DNA from: Kitasatospora purpeofusca
Lineage (GTDB): Bacteria; Actinomycetota; Actinomycetes; Streptomycetales; Streptomycetaceae
Assembly (NCBI RefSeq): GCF_000718025.1
Contig: NZ_JODS01000017.1
Location: 124,001-188,000 of the forward strand
Length of the DNA stretch: 64,000 nt
Direction of reading: 5' to 3'
Positions 16,513 through 23,789 of this stretch are shown here, in pieces. Positions within the stretch are counted from its first letter, which is position 1, and each line of letters starts with the position of its first letter. A model generated the notes under the pieces. That model was not told where the DNA came from. It did no database searches and saw only the letters and a program-made list of their open reading frames with translations. Position numbers and translations under genes: made by a program.

Positions 16513-17177
16513 CAGAGACCCGGCACGAGGCGGGAGTGCCCGGCCGCGTAGTCGCGGTAGCCGGGGATGTTCAGCAGCATCCGCTCCTCGGTGCGGATGC
16601 GGAAGGTGATCGCACCGGCGAGCACCACCAGCAGCACCACGCTCAGCGGGTTCAGGAAGAACACCACGAAGCCGACGTGCGCCGACAGCATGCCCGCGTA
16701 GGCGGGGTGCCGGATGAACCGGTAGACGCCCCAGGTGACGACCTGGTGGTCCGTCTGCCGGGTCACATGGTGCGAGTAGAACCGCCCCAGCGTGCGGATC
16801 GCCACCTGCCGCAGCACGACCCCGCCGACGAACACCGCCGCCGGGAGCAGCAGCAGCGGCGACCACTCGTCCCAGGGCAGCGGTCCCAGCACGGCCGCGG
16901 ACACCGTCGCGATCCGGGCCGTCGCGTAGAACAGCAGCGACGCCGACTCGCGCGGCGCCGAGCCGGAGGTCCGGAAGGTCACCGGGATCTCGACCGCCAG
17001 CCACGCCAGGTAACAGGCGGCCAGCACGGCCGCCACCAGGTCCACCCCTTCGCCCGCGTGCCGCAGGTGGACCACCAGCCCGGTGGCCACCGCGAGCACC
17101 GCGACCACGAACAACAACTGCGGTGCCCGCACCGCCCACGACGAGCCCGTGCCCGTCACCTGTTCCGCCCCGCTCAC
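16509..17177 (-). CDS. ICMT-like membrane methyltransferase
   Basis: A 222-residue integral membrane protein with about five hydrophobic segments. The C-terminal signature is that of the isoprenylcysteine carboxyl methyltransferase/phospholipid methyltransferase group: GVYRFIRHPAYAGMLSAHVG, then FRIRTEERMLLNIPGYRDYA. Members methylate carboxyl, thiol or amine groups of lipid-like substrates at the membrane using SAM. GTG 17177 overlaps the stop of the AfsA-like gene, and its own stop overlaps the nitroreductase start. Together with the UbiA protein this implies a hydrophobic pathway intermediate (inference). Confidence 0.87.
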   Translation of the reverse strand: MSGAEQVTGTGSSWAVRAPQLLFVVAVLAVATGLVVHLRHAGEGVDLVAAVLAACYLAWLAVEIPVTFRTSGSAPRESASLLFYATARIATVSAAVLGPLPWDEWSPLLLLPAAVFVGGVVLRQVAIRTLGRFYSHHVTRQTDHQVVTWGVYRFIRHPAYAGMLSAHVGFVVFFLNPLSVVLLVVLAGAITFRIRTEERMLLNIPGYRDYAAGHSRLVPGLW

Positions 17178-18097
17178 TTCGCCGACCTCCGCTTCAAGTA
17201 ACCCGCGCGGCTGAGGGTGTGGACGCCGATCTCCAACCGGCCGTACCCCTCGCCGCTCTCCGCATCCACCACCGCGAACCCGTACACCGCGCGCGCCCCG
17301 CGCGCCGGTGCGAACTCCCACCACAACTCCAGCGGCACCTCGATCGGCAGGCCGGTCGGCAGATCCGCCTCCAGCGACAGCCAGAGCATCTGCGCGTCCG
17401 AGTCCCGCCCGTGGGCCGTGTGGCCGAGCATGGTCGCCATCTGCCGGGCGGACTCGACCAGCGCGCCCAGGGTGTGCACCCCGGCGCCCGCCAGCCGGTG
17501 GCCCGGTGGCGGCACCAGTACCGCGGCCCGCTCCACCCGCACCGCCTCGCCCAGCAGGACGTTCTCCGGCCGGTGCCGGTGCACCAGCGCCGGATCGGCG
17601 GGAACCGCACCCTCCCGGCCGGCCGGGGCCCACGTCCCGCCGAAGCGGATCGAGGCCCGGCTGACGGCCTCGCCGTCCTGCAGCGCCACCAACTCCCAGG
17701 CCGGTCCGTCGTCGGCCGCGATCGGACCGCCGCTCAGACACACCGGGGAATCCAGCTCGCACATCCGGTCGAAGCTCATCGAGAGCCGTAACCGGCCACC
17801 GTCCGCGTCGACCCACTCCGGTGCCCTGGCCCCGAGGACGTCCAGGACTCCCGCCACCAGCACCATTCCGGGCACATGGTCGAGCGGATGATCGAAGAAG
17901 CAGAGGTCCTTCTCGTCCACCACCACCGGGACGACCAACCCCGGACCCGATCCGCCGACAATTACGGACGGAACCCCATCTCTTTGGTCGAATCCCTCCC
18001 CCCGGAAGTCTTCTGACGAACTGTCATGAACCGATGGAACGTCAGTTCCATATGAGACACCTGGTACCAGCGAGGTCACGAGGACCGAGGTAACCAT
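17174..18097 (-). CDS. AfsA-related hotdog protein
   Basis: A protein of up to 307 residues. The motif FFDHPLDHVPGM (about 67-78) is the hallmark of AfsA/ScbA, which join a beta-ketoacyl thioester to dihydroxyacetone phosphate in gamma-butyrolactone synthesis. A second hotdog-like unit begins at LVHRHRPENVLLG (about 171-183) and has a degenerate active region ending ALVESARQM. In ScbA-type proteins I expect the DHVPGM motif in the second unit, so the order or loss of motifs here is unusual. ATG 18097 has AGGTGA upstream, but residues 1-50 show poor third-position G/C, so a start near TTG 17938 is possible. It is the first gene of the six-gene operon. Confidence 0.8.
   Translation of the reverse strand: MVTSVLVTSLVPGVSYGTDVPSVHDSSSEDFRGEGFDQRDGVPSVIVGGSGPGLVVPVVVDEKDLCFFDHPLDHVPGMVLVAGVLDVLGARAPEWVDADGGRLRLSMSFDRMCELDSPVCLSGGPIAADDGPAWELVALQDGEAVSRASIRFGGTWAPAGREGAVPADPALVHRHRPENVLLGEAVRVERAAVLVPPPGHRLAGAGVHTLGALVESARQMATMLGHTAHGRDSDAQMLWLSLEADLPTGLPIEVPLELWWEFAPARGARAVYGFAVVDAESGEGYGRLEIGVHTLSRAGYLKRRSAK
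18018..18051. promoter_or_regulatory. GAAC/GTTC repeat cluster with 7-bp inverted repeat
   Basis: ATGGAAC (18034-18040) and GTTCCAT (18045-18051) form a perfect inverted repeat with a 4-bp spacer. GAAC recurs at 18018, 18028 and 18037, about one helical turn apart, and GTTC is at 18045. The sequence is AT-richer than its surroundings. It lies at the head of the six-gene operon and is a candidate operator. Confidence 0.4.
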
Positions 18098-18212
18098 CGA
18101 TCACCTGTCCGAGCAACCCGGACCGGCCCACACCCCGACCGGGCCCCGCCCGCGACCAAAAACACCCGCAGCGATGGCCGAAAACCCCATCGCCGACACC
18201 TGCCCCGGGGTG

Positions 18213-18243
18213 GCCCGGGACGGCGGAAGCCGCCGCTCCGGGC
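18213..18243 (-). terminator. Hairpin behind the VWA gene
   Basis: GCCCGG (18213-18218) pairs with CCGGGC (18238-18243), and CGGCGG (18221-18226) with CCGCCG (18230-18235), with a two-base internal mismatch and a three-base loop. It lies 14 bp past the VWA stop codon and upstream of the AfsA-like operon. No T-run is present. Confidence 0.5.
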
Positions 18244-18257
18244 CGGGTCCGGTCCGA

Positions 18258-19355
18258 CTACGGCTGCAGCATGACGAGCAACTCCGTACCCGGCACCAAC
18301 TTCCGGTTGACGGACGTCGACTGGACGAACACGGTGTAGGCGGGGTTGTCACCGGGCTTGACCGTGGTCTCCGAGGCCGGCAGGCCGAGCAGCCGGCGGG
18401 CCGCCGGACCCGAGAACACCTTGCCGGTCATCCGCCCGGTGGCCGGGTCCTTCTCCGCGACGGCGAGCTGCTTGCCGCCCTGGATCCGCTCCCGCTTGGA
18501 CAGCTCGTAGAAGGCACAGCCCGTCCGGTAGGTGTGCCCGGCGCCGGTGACGAACTCGCGGATGGGCAGCGGCCGGTCGACCGGGACCAGGGCGTACGCA
18601 CCCGCGTCCAGGGCGTCGAGCTCGGCGGTGACCACCGCGGCGCTGAGGTCCTGGCCCATGGTGAAGAGGTTCTTGGTGCCCCGCACGCCCTTCTCCCGGC
18701 CGCGGAGGAAACTCGTGGCGGCGGACTTGACGGTACCGATCGCCTCCTCGACGCCCTTGCTGGAATCGGCGTCCCAGATCGCGATATTGCCCGCGGGGAA
18801 CCCGTACTCCTGGGCGGTGCGCTTGGCCAGGGAATTCGGGACCAGGATCGCCGATGTCCAGTGGTCGGGCAGCCCGGCCATGGCCCCGTGGATCCGCTCC
18901 ATCCAACCGCGCAGCACGGCCTTGCCCTTGGCGCCCGGTATACGGATGTGCATCTTGCCGCTCTCGGAGCAGCCGGAGGCGTTCTCCTCCCCGTCGGTGA
19001 CGACGACCTGGAGGAAGGAGTGCTCCCCGTACCCCTCCCAGATGTTCTTCAGATCGTCGACGGACTTCACGGCCGCCTCGATCAGCGCCGTCGCGCCGTT
19101 GTCGACCCGGTAGAGGCCCTTCAGGGAGGGCAGGTGCTTGACGTCCATGTCCCAGACGAGGTTCCGCACTTCGTGGTCGAAGGCGTAGAGGCTGATCCGG
19201 GTCTCGTGCCCGAGCCGGTCGGACTCCTCCTGGAGGCCCTTCACGAACTCGTCCACGACCCGGACCAGCTGCTGCTCGTGCTGGCGCATCGAGCCGGACT
19301 TGTCGACCACCAGCGAAACGTGGTTGACCTTGTGGTCGATCCTGTTCGTGGACAT
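18258..19355 (-). CDS. von Willebrand factor A domain protein
   Basis: A 365-residue protein without a signal peptide. The metal-ion-dependent adhesion site is clear: VVDKSGSMRQH (about 17-27) supplies the DxSxS motif, and VVVTDGEENAS (about 117-127) supplies the distal Asp. The rest, after about residue 210, is an unassigned domain. Cytoplasmic VWA proteins often act with MoxR-type ATPases or in phage/stress systems, but no such partner lies here. GGGAGAAGA precedes the ATG. It is transcribed alone, with a hairpin behind it. The biological role is unknown. Confidence 0.82.
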   Translation of the reverse strand: MSTNRIDHKVNHVSLVVDKSGSMRQHEQQLVRVVDEFVKGLQEESDRLGHETRISLYAFDHEVRNLVWDMDVKHLPSLKGLYRVDNGATALIEAAVKSVDDLKNIWEGYGEHSFLQVVVTDGEENASGCSESGKMHIRIPGAKGKAVLRGWMERIHGAMAGLPDHWTSAILVPNSLAKRTAQEYGFPAGNIAIWDADSSKGVEEAIGTVKSAATSFLRGREKGVRGTKNLFTMGQDLSAAVVTAELDALDAGAYALVPVDRPLPIREFVTGAGHTYRTGCAFYELSKRERIQGGKQLAVAEKDPATGRMTGKVFSGPAARRLLGLPASETTVKPGDNPAYTVFVQSTSVNRKLVPGTELLVMLQP

Positions 19356-19513
19356 TCTTCTCCCCTTTTCCCAACGCCTTTTCCGGCGCCTTCCGGCGCT
19401 CCCCTCGGCGTTGTTCCAACCCTATGGGGAGGCACTGACAATTCCGCCGGACCGGGGGCGCCCGCGGCCGGGGAATCGCGCCGGGCGTCGGACCCGGGCA
19501 GCAAACCGGAAAA

Positions 19514-19548
19514 TCGGGTCGGGGATTCGGGTCGGACTGTCGGGTCGG
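19514..19548. repeat. Three direct repeats of TCGGGTCGG, 13-bp period
   Basis: TCGGGTCGG occurs at 19514, 19527 and 19540, exactly 13 bp apart, in the gap between the LysR stop (19566) and the VWA start (19355). It could be a binding array upstream of the VWA gene or simple slippage. Confidence 0.5.
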
Positions 19549-19565
19549 AGCTCCGGGGCGGGATA

Positions 19566-20483
19566 TCAGGCCGGGCCGGCGGCGGCGCCCGTGGCGCGCT
19601 CCTGCAGCAGGGCGGCGAGCGCGTCGGCGTACGGGCGCGGCCGGCGACGGCAGGGCAGGGCGAGGCCGAAGTGCCGGGCGGGGCGGGGCGGGGTGACGGG
19701 GACGACCCGGGTGCCGGGCTGCGGCGGGTCGAGGGCGACCTGCGGGACGAGGGAGACACCGACGCCGGCGGCGACCAGCGAGCGGGCGAAGAAGTAGTCG
19801 GTGGTGGAGCCCGCCACCCGCAGTTCGAAACCGGCCATCAGGGCGTGGCGGCGCAGGAAGGCCTCGGTCTTGGCGCAGCCCAGCACCCAGGGGTCCTCGG
19901 CGAGTTCGGAGAGGTCGAGGACGTCCCGGCCGGCCAGCGGATGGTGCTCGGGCAGGACGACCGACAGCGGGTCCGTCATCAGCGGCGTCCACTCCAGGCC
20001 GGATCGGTCGCCGGGGACGACGGGCAGCGGCCCGTCGAAGTGGTAGGCGAGGGCGAGGTCGGCGCTGCCGTCGCGGACCATCGGGAGGCTGTCCTCCGGT
20101 TCGCGCTCCACGATCCGCAGTTCGACCTCCGGGTGCGCCGCCGCGAACCGGGCCAGCACCGGGGGCAGCAGGTGGCGGCCGCCGCTGGTGAAGGTGGCGA
20201 GCGTCAGCCGGGGCCGGTCCGCGCCCAGGCGGGCGATCCGCTCCTCGGCGTGCCGCAGTTCGGCGCCCACCGCGACGGCGGCGTCGACCAGCAGCCGCCC
20301 CGCCTCGGTCAGCCGCACCCCGCGCGTCGAGCGTTCCACCACGACGGTGCCGAGGCCGCGTTCGAGGGCCGCGATCTGCTGGGAGACGGCGGAGGGCGTC
20401 AGCAGCAGCGCGGTGGCGGCGCGGTTGAAGCTGCCGTGCTCGGCCACGGCCTGGAGCATGGTGAGCCGTCTGACGTCGAGCAT
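19566..20483 (-). CDS. LysR-family transcriptional regulator
   Basis: A 305-residue LysR protein. The winged helix-turn-helix is MLDVRRLTMLQAVAEHGSFN, then ATALLLTPSAVSQQIAALE, followed by a full substrate-binding region (PRLTLATFTSGGRHLLPPVL). ATG 20483 is preceded by GGGGGAA. It lies 128 bp downstream of the TetR gene on the same strand. That gap holds two inverted repeats that could be autoregulatory. No divergent partner is present, so the target is not evident. Confidence 0.9.
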   Translation of the reverse strand: MLDVRRLTMLQAVAEHGSFNRAATALLLTPSAVSQQIAALERGLGTVVVERSTRGVRLTEAGRLLVDAAVAVGAELRHAEERIARLGADRPRLTLATFTSGGRHLLPPVLARFAAAHPEVELRIVEREPEDSLPMVRDGSADLALAYHFDGPLPVVPGDRSGLEWTPLMTDPLSVVLPEHHPLAGRDVLDLSELAEDPWVLGCAKTEAFLRRHALMAGFELRVAGSTTDYFFARSLVAAGVGVSLVPQVALDPPQPGTRVVPVTPPRPARHFGLALPCRRRPRPYADALAALLQERATGAAAGPA

Positions 20484-20561
20484 GGTGGTTCCCCCCGGGT
20501 CCGCGCTGGTGCCGCCGCCCTGCTCCCCGGCGGCGTGCGGCGGGCGGGCGCGGAGAGGACA

Positions 20562-20589
20562 GTACCCCGATGACACCGCATCCGGGTAC
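20562..20589. promoter_or_regulatory. Inverted repeat in the LysR promoter gap
   Basis: GTACCC-C-GATG (20562-20572) mirrors CATC-C-GGGTAC (20579-20589) with one central mismatch per arm and a 6-bp loop. It lies 80-106 bp upstream of the LysR start next to a TACTGT -10-like sequence on the minus strand, the position expected for autoregulation. Confidence 0.4.
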
Positions 20590-20592
20590 GGA

Positions 20593-20610
20593 CGGTCGGC
20601 CGGCCGACCG
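20593..20610. repeat. Perfect 18-bp palindrome after the TetR stop
   Basis: CGGTCGGCCGGCCGACCG is a perfect palindrome 1 bp beyond the TetR stop codon (20612). It can fold with a CCGG loop and may end the TetR transcript, or act as a protein site for the LysR gene. Confidence 0.5.
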
Positions 20611-20611
20611 C

Positions 20612-21241
20612 TCAGCCCTCGGCGGGTCCCGGCCCCGGCCCCGCTCCCGTTGCCGAGCCCGGCGGAGCGGGCGTCAGGACCGTACCGACCAGCTCCGCCA
20701 GCCGGGTCCTCAGCTCCTCCCGGCCCAGGCCGCCCGGCCCGGCCAGGTGCTCGACCAGGTCGGCCCGGACCGCGGCGAGCAGGACGTGGGCGGTGAAGCC
20801 GCTGTCGGCCGCGACCGGGATCCGCTCCAGCAGCGTACGGAGCAGGGCGTGCCAGCGCGCGTAGTGCTCCGCCCGGTACGGGCCGGCGTCGCCGTCCTCC
20901 AGGGCCAGGGCGAGCGCGCGGTTGTCGAGCTTGAAGCGGAGCAGGGCGTCGAGCAGTGCGGGGACGCGCTCGGCCGGCGAGGCATCGGGCCCGAGCGGCG
21001 GCGGCCCGGCCGCGACGGCGGCGCCGAGCGGTTCGAGCCGGGCCTCGTACAGCGCCCGGAGCAGCCCGGCCCGGTCGCCGAAGGCCCGGAACAGCGTGCC
21101 CTTGCCGACGCCGGCCGCCGCCGCGACCTCGGCCATCGTGACGTCCTCGGCGTTCTCCCGCCGGGCGAACAGGGCGTCGGCGGCCGTGAGAACGGCCTCC
21201 CGGTTGCGGACGGCGTCCTTGCGGGACCTGTGCTCCGACAT
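20612..21241 (-). CDS. TetR-family transcriptional regulator
   Basis: A 209-residue TetR protein. The N-terminal helix-turn-helix reads VLTAADALFARRENAEDVTM, then AEVAAAAGVGKGTLFRAFG, which is canonical. The C-terminal ligand domain ends in a Gly/Pro/Ala tail. ATG 21241 lies behind AGGAGGGG. TetR repressors usually control a neighbour; the candidates are the MHYT protein gene (divergent, 485 bp away) or a distant gene. The ligand is unknown. Confidence 0.9.
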   Translation of the reverse strand: MSEHRSRKDAVRNREAVLTAADALFARRENAEDVTMAEVAAAAGVGKGTLFRAFGDRAGLLRALYEARLEPLGAAVAAGPPPLGPDASPAERVPALLDALLRFKLDNRALALALEDGDAGPYRAEHYARWHALLRTLLERIPVAADSGFTAHVLLAAVRADLVEHLAGPGGLGREELRTRLAELVGTVLTPAPPGSATGAGPGPGPAEG

Positions 21242-21726
21242 GCGTCCGCTCCCCTCCTGTGCGGGCCCGGGATCCGTGCACGGGCGCGCCGGATCCGCGC
21301 CGACGAAACGGACCGGTGGTCCGTACGACCGGAGGACGAGGATACCCAGGCCGACCCGGCGAGGCCGCCGAGGCCGCCGCGCGGCACGGCGGGGAGGAGC
21401 GGGCCGACGGGTCTTCACCAAAGATCCGCGAGGTCGACCCCCAAGAGATCTTGACCCCGGCGGGCAGATAGTATGTACCCGCACGTGAGGCCCGGCAGAA
21501 GGCCTCCCGTTGCGTGCGGCCGCCCATGAGGCCTCTTCCGCGCACCCTCCTCCCGTCTGCCGACACCCGTGGCGCCGTCCGTGACCCTCGACGCCGGACG
21601 GGCAGCACCGGGTCGCCGACCCGTCCCGCCCGCACCACCGCGCGCGGGAACCCCGCACCGGACCGTGGCCCCGCGCGGGCCGTTCCCGTGCGCGTCCATC
21701 AACGAAACGTCAGCTCAGGTAATCTC
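21242..21726. other. 485-bp gap between TetR and MHYT genes
   Basis: No convincing gene. Most is ordinary GC-rich sequence, but 21415-21480 is AT-richer. It contains GGTCGACC (21432-21439), CAAGAGATCTTG (21442-21453) and a -35-like TTGACC (21451-21456), with TATGTA (21472-21477) as a possible -10 for the MHYT gene. These could hold a TetR operator. Confidence 0.4.
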
Positions 21727-22524
21727 ATGCACCCCCACCACGCCGTCATCGACGGCTTCCACTACGGCTGGCTCAACCCGGTCCTGTCCTACCTGGTCGC
21801 CTGCACCGGAGCCGCGCTCGGCCTGCGCTGCACCGTCCGCGCCCTCGACCTGCCGCCGCGCAGGCGGCTCGGCTGGCTGCTGCTCGGCGCCGCCGAGATC
21901 GGCTGCGGCATCTGGACCATGCACTTCCTGGCGATGCTCGGCTTCACCGTCAGCGGCTCGACCATCCTCTACAACGTGCCCCTGACGCTGTGCAGCCTGC
22001 TGCTGGCGATCGTGGTCTGCGGCCTCGGCATCCTCTATGTCGGCTACCGGCCGCGGCGCCCGAGCACCCTGCTGGTCGGCGGCACCGTCATGGGCCTGGG
22101 CGTGGCGGCGATGCACTACCTCGGCATGGCCGCGATGCACGTCCAGGGGCAGGTGTCCTACGACACCCTCACCGTGGCCGGCTCGATCGCGATCGCGATC
22201 GCCGCGTCCGCCACCGCGCTGTGGATGACCCTCAACATCACCGGCATGCTGGCCTCGCTCGCCTCGGCGCTGATCGCCGGTGTCGCGGTGGTCGCGATGC
22301 ACTACACCGGCATGGCCGCCGTGTCGGTGGTGCTGGACGGCCGGACCCCGGTCGGCGGCCTGCCCGCCTCCCAGTTCATCACCCCGCTCGCGGTGGCCGT
22401 CCTCGTCCTGCTCTCGCTCGGCGGGATCGCGCTGATGCTGTCGCCGCACGACGCCTCGCTGTCCGGCCTGGACAAGGACCGGCCGGAGCCGGTCCGGGTG
22501 CCGCTGTTCGAGCGCCAGGGCTGA
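21727..22524 (+). CDS. MHYT-domain integral membrane sensor
   Basis: A 265-residue protein with seven predicted membrane segments. It carries the three MHYT repeats of the family: WTMHFLAM, MHYLGMAAMH and MHYTGMAA. The conserved Met and His residues are thought to bind a metal such as copper and to sense oxygen, CO or NO. Many family members are fused to GGDEF/EAL domains; this one has only a short hydrophilic C-terminus and no output domain. ATG 21727 is chosen because it begins the first hydrophobic unit. The gene is convergent with the C45-peptidase operon, with a strong shared terminator. Confidence 0.9.
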   Translation: MHPHHAVIDGFHYGWLNPVLSYLVACTGAALGLRCTVRALDLPPRRRLGWLLLGAAEIGCGIWTMHFLAMLGFTVSGSTILYNVPLTLCSLLLAIVVCGLGILYVGYRPRRPSTLLVGGTVMGLGVAAMHYLGMAAMHVQGQVSYDTLTVAGSIAIAIAASATALWMTLNITGMLASLASALIAGVAVVAMHYTGMAAVSVVLDGRTPVGGLPASQFITPLAVAVLVLLSLGGIALMLSPHDASLSGLDKDRPEPVRVPLFERQG

Positions 22525-22568
22525 CCGGCCCCCGGCCCCGGCTCTGACGGCCGGGAGGTGTGACGTCG

Positions 22569-22605
22569 ACGGCCCGGCCGCGGGGATTTCCCGTGGCCGG
22601 GCCGT
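22569..22605. terminator. Bidirectional terminator, 16-bp stem
   Basis: ACGGCCCGGCC (22569-22579) pairs perfectly with GGCCGGGCCGT (22595-22605). The stem continues through one G-T pair and CGGG/CCCG to a 5-base loop, and TT follows. It sits between the convergent MHYT gene and the C45 operon. Confidence 0.75.
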
Positions 22606-22649
22606 TTCGGCGTGTCCGTTCCTTGCGCCGGGCCGCGTTCCGTGCCGCG

Positions 22650-23789
22650 TCAGACGGCCGTGAGGGTGCGCCAGGGGCGGGTGCCGAGGTCGGCGGGGGT
22701 CCCGTCGAGGACGGCCGCGGTGCGGGTCGACGGGTCCAGGGTGACGGTGGCGAGACTCGCCCAGCGGCGGCCGAGCGCTTCGGCCGGGTCGGGCAGGCAG
22801 GTGACGGGTGGTTCGCCGGGACCGGTGACCAGGCAGCGCGCGAGCGCCGCCGAGGTGTCCGGGAGCGGACGGAGGCCCGCGAGCCGGGCGCGGACGAAGT
22901 CGTGGCGCTCGCCCGAGTCCGGCTGGTAGAGCCAGGACTTCTCCTCCGCCGCCGGTACCGGTGTCAGGAAGTGGTTGGTGCGCACCAGCAGGCCGCGCTC
23001 GTCCGGGGCGACCGCGAACACACCGGCCGGACTGAGGTCGAGCAGGGTGGCCTCCGTCCCGTCGAAGAGCGCGAACGAGCCGGAGGAGGCGAGCGGAGCG
23101 GAGCGGACCAGGTCGACGGCCTCGGCGACACTGCCGGCCTCCGCGAGGACCACCGCCGCGAGGACGTGCACCGGCACGCCGCCGACGCCGTCGCGGGCGT
23201 GCCCGAGGATGTTGAAGTGCAGGGCGAGACCCGCGCTGTTGATCCCGACCTTGCCGAGGATGCCGTCCTCGGTGAGGCCGACGACGGTGTGCCGTCCGCC
23301 CCGTGACTCCAGGGTGTGCCAGTGGGCGCTCAGTTCGACGTGCCAGTCCCAGGTCTGCACGCCGAAGGTGCGCACCGGCTCGGCGGGACCACCGGTGCCG
23401 CCGGTGTCGGCGGGGGGCTCGGTGGTCCGGCGCACCAGGGTGGTGCACTCCCCCGGCGGGACGGTGGCGCTGCGGGCGAGGATCTCGGTCCGGGCGTTGA
23501 GGGCGGCGAGGCGCCAGGGGTCGATCCCGGCGCCGTGGGCGATGCCCTCGATCTCGGCGCGGGCGCCCGGGCGGAACTCCCCGACGGCGTCGAGGGCGCG
23601 TTCGGCATCGTCACGGACCTGGCCGGGGGTGATGCCGCCGAGGGCGAAGAGGCGGTCGTACACGTCCAGCGCGGCGGGCAGGTGCGCGCGCAGTTGTTCG
23701 CCGCGGGCGGTGCCGCGCCGGTGCGGGTCGGCGGCGTCGACGTGGACGTGGCGGCGGTGGTCGGGGCGGGGAATCGGCGTCGGGGTCAC
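22650..23789 (-). CDS. C45-family Ntn hydrolase (acyltransferase/peptidase-like)
   Basis: A 379-residue protein resembling the acyl-CoA:6-aminopenicillanate acyltransferase (C45) family. The likely nucleophile Cys is in PPGECTTLVRR, where self-cleavage would expose it. Other family-like segments are GIDPWRLAALNARTEI, LTEDGILGKVGINSAGLALH and LLVRTNHFLTP. The enzymes cut or form amide bonds between acyl groups and amines. GTG 23789 overlaps the stop of the amidohydrolase gene by 4 bp, so they are coupled. No signal peptide is seen. With the amidohydrolase and permease it suggests breakdown of an imported N-acyl or cyclic amide (inference). Confidence 0.83.
   Translation of the reverse strand: MTPTPIPRPDHRRHVHVDAADPHRRGTARGEQLRAHLPAALDVYDRLFALGGITPGQVRDDAERALDAVGEFRPGARAEIEGIAHGAGIDPWRLAALNARTEILARSATVPPGECTTLVRRTTEPPADTGGTGGPAEPVRTFGVQTWDWHVELSAHWHTLESRGGRHTVVGLTEDGILGKVGINSAGLALHFNILGHARDGVGGVPVHVLAAVVLAEAGSVAEAVDLVRSAPLASSGSFALFDGTEATLLDLSPAGVFAVAPDERGLLVRTNHFLTPVPAAEEKSWLYQPDSGERHDFVRARLAGLRPLPDTSAALARCLVTGPGEPPVTCLPDPAEALGRRWASLATVTLDPSTRTAAVLDGTPADLGTRPWRTLTAV

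Noticed and set aside
17962..17979. Leader peptide MGFRP before the AfsA-like gene
   Set aside because: It has a purine-rich region upstream, but the frame is only five codons, the spacing is long and no attenuator structure is evident.
18018..18051. A gamma-butyrolactone receptor (ArpA/ScbR-type) operator
   Set aside because: The inverted repeat is near an AfsA-like gene, but its sequence and length do not match the known 20-plus-bp operators, and no ArpA-like receptor gene is nearby. Kept only as a generic operator candidate.
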